Positions 29,894 to 38,559 of a DNA stretch of 64,000 bases are shown one piece after another; the stretch's first letter is position 1; the number at the start of each line of letters is the position of its first letter. A program made the position numbers and the translations under genes. A model generated the notes under the pieces. It was not told the DNA's origin and made no database searches. It saw only the letters and a program-made list of their open reading frames with translations. The stretch is from JAWKTV01 sp041398905 (lineage in GTDB: Bacteria; Planctomycetota; Planctomycetia; Planctomycetales; Planctomycetaceae): contig JAWKTV010000004.1 of NCBI GenBank assembly GCA_041398905.1, forward strand, positions 310,001 to 374,000, given 5' to 3'.

Positions 29894-32800
29894 GTGCGTT
29901 GTCTCTTGATCACGATGCTGCTGTTGTCCGGTGCTGTCATCGCGGACGACGCACCACCCGCCTCGCCACTCGAAGCGGACGTTGCGCAGGCGCAGTTCGC
30001 GCTGCATCCCGGGTGCCGCATTGAACTCGTCGCGGCCGAGCCTGACGTGATCGACCCCGTGCATATCGCCTTTGACGAGCGGGGCCGGCTGTGGGTCGTC
30101 GAGTACTCCGACTACCCGCATGGTCCGGCTGACGGGCAACCTGGTCGCAGCCGCATCCGCATTCTCAGCGATGCCGATGGCGACGGTCGCTATTCCGACC
30201 CGGTCACGTTCGCAAGCGGCCTGACGTTCGCGACCGGCCTCATCCCGTGGCGGGACGGGGCGATCGTAACATCGGCCGGCGCGGTCCAATTTCTGCGTGA
30301 CACCAACGACGACGGTATCGCCGACGAGACCCAGGAATGGTTCGTCGGCTTCAAGCAGGACAACCCACAGCTCCGGGCCAACCATCCGACGCTCGGCCTC
30401 GATGGACACATCTACATCGCCAGCGGGCTGCGGGGCGGCGAAGTTGGTCCGGGAAAGGACTGGGCGACCGCCTTTGGCGGACGTCGAGCGGCGAGAGTTG
30501 AGAGTCGAGAGCAAGAAGGGACAGCAGCCACACCCAACTCGGAACACTCAACACTCAACTCTCCCCGCCGTCTCCCTCTCCGGCCGCGACTTCCGCTTCG
30601 ACCCCAACACTGGCGCGTTCGAAGCGATCACCGGCGTCGGGCAGTTCGGCATGGCGTTCGACGAAGTTGGCAACCGCTACCTCTGCGACAACCGGCATCC
30701 CTGCCAGCAGGTGCTCGTCGAGGACTGGCAGCTCCGCCGCAATCCCAAGGTGTCGATCGCCCGTGTCATGCACGACGTTCTGCCGGCGGGCGAGTCCTCC
30801 CGACTTTTCCCCATCAGCCGCACCTGGACGACGTCGAACCTGCACGCGAACCAGTTCACCGCCGCCTGCGGGCTGTGCATCTATCGCGGCCACGCCCTGC
30901 CCAACACAATGTACGGCGATGCCTTCATCTGCGACCCGACGGCCAACCTCGTGCATCATGGCGACGTCGTCGACAGCGGCAGCGTGTACGGCGAAGGCCC
31001 CGACAGCCGCGAAGGGGTCGAGTTTCTCGCCACCAGGGACGAGTGGTTTCGCCCGGTGAACCTGACCGTCGGCCCTGACGGCGCGCTGTATGTCGTCGAC
31101 ATGTATCGGGCTGTCATCGAGCACCCGCAGTTCATGCCCGAAGAACTGCAAACGCGGCCCGACCTGCTGCTCGGCACCGATCGAGGCCGCATCTGGCGCG
31201 TCACCAGCCGGAATGCACCGCCGCACAGCACGCAGCTCGCGACGCCGCTTGACCTCACGGCCGCCAGCATCGACGAGCACTGGAAGCTCGACACCACTCG
31301 CAGGATTCTGGTCGCGGAACCGAACCGGCTGCGGGCGGCGACGACATCGCTGCGAGACATGCTTCAGTCAACGCGGCCGGAGTCGCGCATTCATGCGATG
31401 ACGTTGCTCGCGGTCGCGGCGGAACTGGATGACGCGGCGCTGGGCGCAGCTCATCGCCGATGCGGACCCCTTGGTGTCCGAAGTCGCGGTGCGGATCGCG
31501 GGACAGCGCGAAGTGACGGACCCGCTGATCGTCGCCTCGCTGCTGGATCGATTGAAGAACGCGGTGAACGATCCCGGCCTGCGTCGGCAATGCGCGTTGA
31601 GCCTCACGGGAGCGAAGGCCGAGCCAGGACCGCTCACCGCCGTGCTGGCCAAGACACTATGGGACACGCCCGACGACGCACTGCTCGCCGATGCGGTCGC
31701 GCTCGCGGCTCCCCAGCCGAGCCAGCTCGCGATCAAGCTCGTGAGCGCTCTCCGCCAGCCTCCCGAATGGGGCGGCCCTGACGATCCCAACGACCGGCGA
31801 GTCGAGCGTCTCCAGCAGATCGAACGGTTCGCCGAACTCGCGGCGCGCAATGAGCCGGTCACGTTCGTCGATCAACTCGCGGTGAACGAAGAGGTGGAGG
31901 ACATCGACGATGCGTGGCTCGCTGGTGTCTGCCGCGGGTTGAGTGCGCGCCGGACATCGCTGTCGGAAGTTGGTGACCAGTTGACGGCGGTGACGCGCGA
32001 ATCGCTGGCCCGCCGTTTCGCGAAGCTGCGACAGAAGTTCGCGGACCACCCCGCACCGGGTCGGGAGGTCGAACTGCTTGGCTACGCGCCGCGTGACGAG
32101 GCGGACGTGTTGCTTGGCCACATCGGCCCGGAGTCGCCCCCCGCCTTGCGACAGCAGGCGATTGAGGTGCTCGGCCGACGCGGGCATCCCGCGCTTGGCC
32201 CGCGGCTCGTCGACGAGTTCTCCAGTCTCTCGCCCGAGCTGCGCAACCTCGCCGCGGGCATCATCTTCGCACGGGCCGAGTGGACGAGGTCGCTGCTCGA
32301 AATGATGGCAGCCGGAACGGTCAGCCCGCGGCTGATCGACGCGAACCGCGTCCGCCAGCTCACCACCTCCAAGGACGAGCAGGTCCGCACGCTGGCCAAC
32401 ACCGTCTTCGCCAGTCTCGCCCCCGCTGACCGCTCCAAGGTGCTCGCCGATTACCAGCCATGCTTGTCGATCGACGCCGACCCAACACGAGGCCGGGAAG
32501 TCTTCAAGGCGCAGTGCATCACCTGTCACCGAATTGGTGAACTGGGCGTGAACGTTGCCCCGGACATCAGCGATTCACGCACGAAGACGCGCGACTACCT
32601 GCTGACGGCGATCCTCGATCCCAACCGCGCGATCGACAATAACTACTTCAGTTACACCGTCGTCGACGTCGCCGGCGTCACTCATTCGGGCATCCTCACC
32701 AGCGAAACCGCGACCTCGATCACCCTCAAGCAGCCCGGCGACAAAGTCCTGACGCTTCCACGGGCGGAGATCGAACTGCTGCAATCGAGCGGCCAGTCGC

Positions 32801-32916
32801 TGATGCCCGAAGGCCTCGAACGCAACATCACGCCACAGCAGATGGCGGACCTGATCTCGTTCATCAAGAACTGGCGTTACCTGGACGGCACCGTGCCATC
32901 GGAAGTGATTCGCTGA
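29894..32916 (+). CDS. Secreted membrane-bound-dehydrogenase-type protein with HEAT repeats and cytochrome c domain
   Basis: About 1,007 residues. A short signal peptide (L-L-I-T-M-L-L-L-S-G) precedes a six-bladed propeller of the PVC 'membrane-bound dehydrogenase' type (L-W-V-V-E-Y-S-D-Y-P; S-G-R-D-F-R-F-D-P; D-M-Y-R). Helical HEAT-type repeats follow. A C-terminal heme c domain carries C-I-T-C-H and a distal T-P-Q-Q-M segment. The probable start is GTG at 29894, five bases after GAGGGGG. Frame shifts occur at the inserted repeat near 30480-30570 and again near 31435. Such proteins are thought to oxidise sugars or similar substrates in the periplasm; the substrate is unknown. Confidence 0.82.
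30486..30569. repeat. Inverted-repeat element with heptamer arms inside a coding sequence
   Basis: The left arm is GAGAGTT-GAGAGTC-GAGAGCA (30493-30513). The right arm reads AACTCGG-AACACTC-AACACTC-AACTCTC (30536-30563); its complement is GAGAGTT-GAGTGTT-GAGTGTT. Short GC-rich ends (GCGGC, CCGCC) bound the element. All of it lies in a linker between two conserved motifs of the heme c dehydrogenase, where related proteins would have a short loop. Confidence 0.8.
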
Positions 32917-32947
32917 GTCCTGCCCGTTTCGGCTCGTCCCCGCCGCG

Positions 32948-33979
32948 TCATCCGTGGCGGATCAGTCCGGGTGTGACGTCGATGTCGAGGGTCGCCTCGC
33001 GGCCGGCGTCGAGCAGCTCCCAGCCCAGAGCGGCCATCGCGGCGTTGTCGGTGCAGTACGCGCCGGGCGAAAGGTGCAGTTCGATCCCCGCTTCATCCGC
33101 CATGCGTTGAAGGGAGGCACGGAAGACGCCATTCGCGGCAACACCTCCGCCAATCAAGAGTCGCGTGTACCCGAGTTTGCGCGCCGCCTGCCGACACTTC
33201 GCCACCAGCACATCCACCGCGGCCGCCTGAAAGCTGGCCGCGATATCGGCGATGCGCCGCGCCGTCAGCTCCGGTGCCGGCTGACTGGAACCGGGCATCC
33301 CTCGCGCTTCGTACAGGACGGCCGTCTTGACACCCGAAAAGCTGAAGTCCAGCCGGTCGTCGTTGATGAACGCGCGTGGAAAGCGAACCGCAGCAGGGTC
33401 ACCCTCGCGGGCCACACGTTCAATCGACGGCCCCCCCGGATACGGGAGTCCGAGGATCGCGGCCACCTTGTCGAACGCTTCGCCCGCGGCATCATCGATC
33501 GTGGACCCGATGAGCCGCATGTCGGTCGCCGAGCGGCAGTCATACAGATTCGTATGTCCGCCACTCACCACAAGCCCGACCGCCGGGAACAGGTCGACAC
33601 CCGCCGCGAGCCGACAGGCGTAAAGGTGGGCCTCCACATGGTTGACCGCGATCAGCGGCAACCCCAGCGTCCAGGCCAGCGTCTTCGCCGCCGTCAGCCC
33701 GACCAGCAGCGAGCCGACGAGCCCGGGCTGCGTCATCACTGCGATTGCGGACAGGTCGGCGAGCGTGACCCCGGCCGCCCGGAGTGCTTCGTCGATCACC
33801 GGAAGAATCCGCGGTACATGCGCCCGCGAAGCGATCTCGGGGACGACGCCGCCCCAGCGTTCGTGTAACTCCGCCTGCGTGGCGACAATGCTCGACAGCA
33901 CCTTCAGTTCGCGCGACACCACCGCTGCGGCGGTTTCGTCGCAGGAAGATTCGATGGCGAGCAACAGTCGAGCGGGCAT
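32948..33979 (-). CDS. tsaD: tRNA N6-threonylcarbamoyladenosine transferase subunit
   Basis: 343 residues. TsaD with TsaB and TsaE transfers the threonylcarbamoyl group to A37 of ANN-decoding tRNAs. Metal ligands sit in N-H-V-E-A-H (about residues 113-118). The ASKHA phosphate motifs I-E-S-S-C-D-E-T and V-S-G-G-H-T are intact, as are D-D-A-A-G-E-A-F-D-K and G-G-V-A-A-N. The start M-P-A-R (33979) is chosen because it directly precedes the conserved L-L-A-I-E-S-S. A longer frame to 34057 would run across the rpoC terminator. Confidence 0.96.
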   Translation of the reverse strand: MPARLLLAIESSCDETAAAVVSRELKVLSSIVATQAELHERWGGVVPEIASRAHVPRILPVIDEALRAAGVTLADLSAIAVMTQPGLVGSLLVGLTAAKTLAWTLGLPLIAVNHVEAHLYACRLAAGVDLFPAVGLVVSGGHTNLYDCRSATDMRLIGSTIDDAAGEAFDKVAAILGLPYPGGPSIERVAREGDPAAVRFPRAFINDDRLDFSFSGVKTAVLYEARGMPGSSQPAPELTARRIADIAASFQAAAVDVLVAKCRQAARKLGYTRLLIGGGVAANGVFRASLQRMADEAGIELHLSPGAYCTDNAAMAALGWELLDAGREATLDIDVTPGLIRHG

Positions 33980-34014
33980 GGAAGTACAGAGCGGCGGGGC
34001 CGGCAACCAAGCAG

Positions 34015-34045
34015 AAAGCCCGGAGGTTCTGGCCCCCCGGGCTTT
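34015..34045 (-). terminator. Probable terminator after rpoC
   Basis: A 9-bp stem AAAGCCCGG/CCGGGCTTT with a 13-base loop, 33 bases past the rpoC stop. The U-run is weak (TTTCT). It would close the tuf-to-rpoC unit before tsaD. Confidence 0.7.
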
Positions 34046-34077
34046 CAGACGATTCATCGTTCCAGACTCCGGCGGGA

Positions 34078-37000
34078 TTACTCTTCCGGGGTCAGGTCAC
34101 GCAAAGACGGAACGTCATCGAGCGGCTCATCGTTCTCGGGAACGACGTTACCGAGGCCGCCGCCCACGTCATCGGCCTGCGAAAGCAGGTCGAGACGGTG
34201 CTGCATGATCCGGGCCTGCTCCGCCTTCTGCTCCATCAGCGCTTCGGGACGGATGCGGACTTCGGCGTCCTGGTGGAGTTGGAAGCCGGTACCGGCCGGG
34301 ATCAGGTGACCCAGGATGACGTTCTCCTTCAGCCCCTTCAGTCCATCGGTCTTGCCCGCCAGTGCGGCCTCGGTGAGGACTTTCGTGGTTTCCTGGAAGG
34401 ACGCCGCCGAGATGAACGACTCGCTTTGCACGGCCGCCTTGGTGATACCCAGGAGTTGCGTGCTGCCGGTCGCCGGCTTCGGCTTCGTTCCCTTGGCGGG
34501 TCGGCCGCCCGACGCCTCGATTTCGGCATTGACCTCTTCGAGCTGTTCCTTCGGGACCACATCGCCGACCTGGTACTCCGAATCACCGACGTCGGTGATC
34601 CGCACCGATTCCCGCAGTTTCGCGTTGACGGCTCGGAACTCCCGCTTGTCGATGATGACGCCAGGCAGCAGATCGGTGTCGCCCACGTCGTCGATGCGAA
34701 TCTTCCGGAGCATCTGCGAGACGACCAGCTCGATATGCTTGTCGTCGATTTCCACCCGCTGAGCGCGGTACACGTTCTGGATTTCGTGCAGCAGGTACTG
34801 CTGCACCGCCTCTTCGCCCGAGACCTTCAGGATGTCGTGCGGGACCAGCGGACCGGCGACGAGGGCGTCGCCGGTGCGGACATGGTCATCGGTATGCACG
34901 AGCAACGCCCGGCCGTGCGGAATGATATGCTCGCGTTCGACGGAACCATCCGGCGTCCGCACGATGAGCACCCGCTTGCCGCGCTTCTTCTCCTGCAGAA
35001 TCTCGACCACACCATCGATCTCGGCGATGACGGCGGGATCTTTCGGCTTGCGGGCCTCGAACAGCTCCGTCACGCGCGGCAGACCGCCGGTGATGTCCTG
35101 CGTGCCCGAAGCTTCGCGGGGGGTCTTGGCGACAATCGCACCAGCGACGATCTGCTCGCCTTCTTCGACTTCCACGCTCGCCCGTTCCGGGACGTAGTAG
35201 TAGTCGAGAATCTTGCCGGTGCTGTCCTCGATGACCACCTGCGGGTGCAGGTCACCCTTGTGCTCGATGACGGTACGACGCACGTTGCCGCTCGCATCGG
35301 TCTCGCTCCGCATCGTGCGGCCTTCCACGAGATCCTCGAATCGAACACGACCACCAACTTCCGAAAGAATTGGAATCGCGTGCGGATCCCACTGGCAGAG
35401 GATCTGCCCCTCCTTGACGGCGGAGTTCTCCTCGACCATCAGCACGGCACCGTTCGGAATCTCGTACCGCTCCAGCTCGCGCTCCTTCGGGTCGATGATG
35501 ACGATCTCGCCGTTTCGACCCAGCGAGACGCTTTGACCTTCCGAGTTGACGACGGTGCGAATTCGCACGAAGCGAACCGTACCCGCCTTGCGGGTCTTCA
35601 TGTCGCTCTGCTCGACGTCACCGGTCGCCACACCACCGATGTGGAACGTACGCATCGTGAGCTGGGTACCTGGCTCGCCGATCGACTGAGCGGCGACGAT
35701 ACCGACCGCCAGACCGTCCTCCACCATGAAGCCCGTCGACAGATCCATGCCGTAGCAAAGCCGGCAGTTCCCCAGTTCCGCTTCGCAGGTCATCGGACTG
35801 CGGACCTGGATGCGCTCCAGCCCCATGTCCTCGATCTTGCGAGCGATGTCCCAGGTGATGAGCTCACCTTCGCGGACGATCACCTCGTCGGTGATCGGGT
35901 TGACGATGTTGCTGCGGGAGACACGACCGCGGATGGCTGCCGCGAGTGACACCTCCACGTTCTCGCCGCGATAAAGCACCCCACGGGTCACGCCCTTCGT
36001 TGTTCCACAGTCGTGCTGGGTGATGACCTGATTCTGACAGATGTCCGCCAGCTTACGGGTCAGGTAGCCGGAGTCCGCGGTCTTCAAGGCGGTATCGGCC
36101 AGACCCTTGCGGGCACCGTGCGTACTGGAGAAGTACTCCAGCACGGTCAGGCCTTCCTTGAAGTTCGACTTGATGGGGGTCTCGATGATTTCGCCCGACG
36201 GCTTCGCCATCAGACCACGCATACCGGCCAGCTGTCGGATCTGCTCCTTACCACCACGAGCACCCGAGTCGGCCATCAGGAAGATCGGGTTGACGTACTG
36301 CCCGTCATCACGGATGTCCGCCCGCAACTGCGACATCATCGATTCGGTGATGTCTTCGCGGGCGTGAGTCCAGATGTCGATCACCTTGTTGTAACGTTCC
36401 TGGCCGGTGATGACGCCGCGATCGAACAGCTTCTGCTGCTTGAGCACCTTGCCTTCGGCGTCGTGAATCACCTTGTCCTTGTTCGGAGCCGTCACCAGGT
36501 CGCTGTTGCCGATGGACAGACCGCTGCGGGTCGACTCGCGGAACCCCAGCTCCTTCATGCGGTCGAGCAGACCAATCGTCTCGCGACGGCCCAGCTCCAG
36601 GTAGCAGTCCGAGATCACGCCCGCCAGATCCTTGCTGTGCATCGACGTGTTATAGAACGCCATGCTCGCCGGCAGGATGTCGTTGAACAGCACGCGGCCG
36701 ACGCTGGTCTCGATCGGATGACCCGGCTTGTAGTTCTCGGCACCCTGACCTTTGACCCGCTTCTCCTTCGGCAGACGGACCTTGACCATCGAATGCCGGG
36801 CGACGACGCCCTGCTGGTAAGCCGTGATCACTTCCGAGGTGGAATAGAACGTCATCCCTTCGCCGCGCTGCCCCGGCCGCATCAGCGTGCAGTAGGCGCA
36901 ACCCATGACGATGTCCTGCGAAGGCGACATGATCGGCTGGCCGTTCGCCGGACCGAACACGTTGTTCGTCGCCAGCATCAGCGTGGTCGCCTCCACCTGG

Positions 37001-38421
37001 GCTTCAATCGACAACGGCAGGTGGACGGCCATCTGGTCGCCGTCGAAGTCCGCGTTGAACCCGCGGCACACCAGCGGATGCACGCGAATCGCGTTGCCTT
37101 CCACCAGCGTCGGCTCGAACGCCTGAATACCCATGCGGTGCAGCGTGGGGGCACGGTTCAGCAGCACCGGATGGTTGGTGATTACCTCGTCCAGGATGTC
37201 CCACACCTCTTCGTCCTTGCGTTCCAGCATCCGCTTGGCCGACTTGATGGTGTCGGCATGTCCCAACTCCTTGAGACGGCGAATGACGAACGGCTGAAAC
37301 AGCTCCAGCGCGATCTTCTTCGGCAGGCCGCACTGATGCAGCTGCAGCTCGGGACCGACGACGATCACCGAACGGGCCGAGTAGTCGACGCGCTTGCCGA
37401 GCAGGTTCTCGCGGAAGCGACCCTGCTTGCCCTTGATCATGTCGGTCAGCGACTTCAGCGGACGGTTCGACGATCCGAGCACTGGACGCTTGCAGCGGTT
37501 GTTGTCGAACAGCGCGTCGACCGACTGCTGCAGCATTCGCTTCTCGTTCCGGACGATGACTTCCGGCGCGTTCAGGTCGACCAGCTTCTTGAGCCGGTTG
37601 TTGCGGTTGATGATGCGGCGGTACAGGTCGTTCAGGTCGCTGGTCGCGAAGTTGCCTGAATCGAGCAGTACCAGCGGTCGCAAATCGGGCGGGATCACCG
37701 GGACGCATTGCAGCACCATCCACTCGGGACGGTTGGTGCTGTCCCGCAGCGCTTCGATGACCTTCAGCCGCTTGATCAGGTCACGCTTCCGCTGCTGGCT
37801 GCCGGTCTCCTTCAACTCGGCACGCAGGACCTGGGATTCCTCGACCAGGTTGATCGAGGCCAGCAGCTTGTAGATCGCCTCGGCTCCCATGTCGATCTCG
37901 AAGGAGCTTTCGCCGTACTTCTCGCGGGCCTGACGGGCTTCCTCCTCCGTCAACATCTGGCACTTGCGCAGCGGAGTGTCGCCGGGATCAACGACCACGT
38001 AATCCTGGAAGTAGATCACCTTCTCAAGACTGGTGGTCTTCATATTGAGCAGCGCGCCCAGACGGCTGGGCATGCTCTTGAAGAACCAGATATGCACCAC
38101 CGGCGCAGCCAGTTCGATGTGCCCCATCCGCTTCCGCCGCACGCGGGAGTGGGTGACCTTGACGCCGCAGCGATCGCAGATCATCCCCTTGTACTTCATC
38201 CCGCGGTACTTGCCACAGGCGCATTCCCAGTCCTTCTCGGGACCAAAGATCCGCTCGCAGAACAGGCCGTCCCGCTCCGGACGATAGGTGCGGTAGTTGA
38301 TGGTCTCCGGCTTCTTGACCTCGCCGAACGACCAGCCGCGAATATCGTGCGGACTGGCGAGCGAAATCTTCACTGCCCCGTAGTCATTGACGCGATCGTA
38401 ACCGGTTTCGCCTGCGCTCAT
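34078..38421 (-). CDS. rpoC: RNA polymerase beta' subunit
   Basis: 1,447 residues, full length, no frame problem. The N-terminal zinc site has Cys at about 67, 69, 82 and 85. The catalytic N-A-D-F-D-G-D-Q holds the three Asp that bind Mg2+ (about residues 455-463). The second zinc site is D-C-G-T ... C-E-A-E-L-G-N-C-R-L-C. The trigger-loop and bridge-helix region (G-A-R-G-G-K-E-Q-I-R, A-K-P-S-G-E-I-I-E-T-P-I) is normal. It follows rpoB on the same strand after a 138-base spacer that carries an inverted-repeat element. Confidence 0.98.
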   Translation of the reverse strand: MSAGETGYDRVNDYGAVKISLASPHDIRGWSFGEVKKPETINYRTYRPERDGLFCERIFGPEKDWECACGKYRGMKYKGMICDRCGVKVTHSRVRRKRMGHIELAAPVVHIWFFKSMPSRLGALLNMKTTSLEKVIYFQDYVVVDPGDTPLRKCQMLTEEEARQAREKYGESSFEIDMGAEAIYKLLASINLVEESQVLRAELKETGSQQRKRDLIKRLKVIEALRDSTNRPEWMVLQCVPVIPPDLRPLVLLDSGNFATSDLNDLYRRIINRNNRLKKLVDLNAPEVIVRNEKRMLQQSVDALFDNNRCKRPVLGSSNRPLKSLTDMIKGKQGRFRENLLGKRVDYSARSVIVVGPELQLHQCGLPKKIALELFQPFVIRRLKELGHADTIKSAKRMLERKDEEVWDILDEVITNHPVLLNRAPTLHRMGIQAFEPTLVEGNAIRVHPLVCRGFNADFDGDQMAVHLPLSIEAQVEATTLMLATNNVFGPANGQPIMSPSQDIVMGCAYCTLMRPGQRGEGMTFYSTSEVITAYQQGVVARHSMVKVRLPKEKRVKGQGAENYKPGHPIETSVGRVLFNDILPASMAFYNTSMHSKDLAGVISDCYLELGRRETIGLLDRMKELGFRESTRSGLSIGNSDLVTAPNKDKVIHDAEGKVLKQQKLFDRGVITGQERYNKVIDIWTHAREDITESMMSQLRADIRDDGQYVNPIFLMADSGARGGKEQIRQLAGMRGLMAKPSGEIIETPIKSNFKEGLTVLEYFSSTHGARKGLADTALKTADSGYLTRKLADICQNQVITQHDCGTTKGVTRGVLYRGENVEVSLAAAIRGRVSRSNIVNPITDEVIVREGELITWDIARKIEDMGLERIQVRSPMTCEAELGNCRLCYGMDLSTGFMVEDGLAVGIVAAQSIGEPGTQLTMRTFHIGGVATGDVEQSDMKTRKAGTVRFVRIRTVVNSEGQSVSLGRNGEIVIIDPKERELERYEIPNGAVLMVEENSAVKEGQILCQWDPHAIPILSEVGGRVRFEDLVEGRTMRSETDASGNVRRTVIEHKGDLHPQVVIEDSTGKILDYYYVPERASVEVEEGEQIVAGAIVAKTPREASGTQDITGGLPRVTELFEARKPKDPAVIAEIDGVVEILQEKKRGKRVLIVRTPDGSVEREHIIPHGRALLVHTDDHVRTGDALVAGPLVPHDILKVSGEEAVQQYLLHEIQNVYRAQRVEIDDKHIELVVSQMLRKIRIDDVGDTDLLPGVIIDKREFRAVNAKLRESVRITDVGDSEYQVGDVVPKEQLEEVNAEIEASGGRPAKGTKPKPATGSTQLLGITKAAVQSESFISAASFQETTKVLTEAALAGKTDGLKGLKENVILGHLIPAGTGFQLHQDAEVRIRPEALMEQKAEQARIMQHRLDLLSQADDVGGGLGNVVPENDEPLDDVPSLRDLTPEE

Positions 38422-38428
38422 GGTATTT

Positions 38429-38557
38429 GAAGTGGGTAGTGGGTCGTGGGACGTGGAAAGGCCATCAGTTGGGAGCGGCCAAGAGGGGCGAGCGGTGCCG
38501 AGGGATGGTTGGTGACAACCAATTCACCCCGGCGGCTCACGACCCTCGACCAACTCC
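38429..38557. repeat. Inverted-repeat element with heptamer arms in the rpoB-rpoC spacer
   Basis: The left arm is four tandem heptamers GTGGGTA-GTGGGTC-GTGGGAC-GTGGAAA (38432-38459). The right arm (about 38537-38557) complements to GGTCGAG-GGTCGTG in the same period, with about 15 of 20 bases matching. The spacer between arms can fold a small hairpin (TTGGT/ACCAA near 38510-38525). The element fills almost the whole 138-base gap between the rpoB stop and the rpoC start. Confidence 0.7.
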
Positions 38558-38559
38558 GT

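Noticed and set aside
33784..37659. Long plus-strand open frames (over 500 and 700 codons) opposite rpoC
   Set aside because: They are antisense to a gene with every expected motif, have Arg/Val/Asp/His-rich composition typical of high-GC shadow frames, and lack any family motif. Similar frames opposite eno, rpoB, tuf and the GldFG gene were rejected for the same reason.
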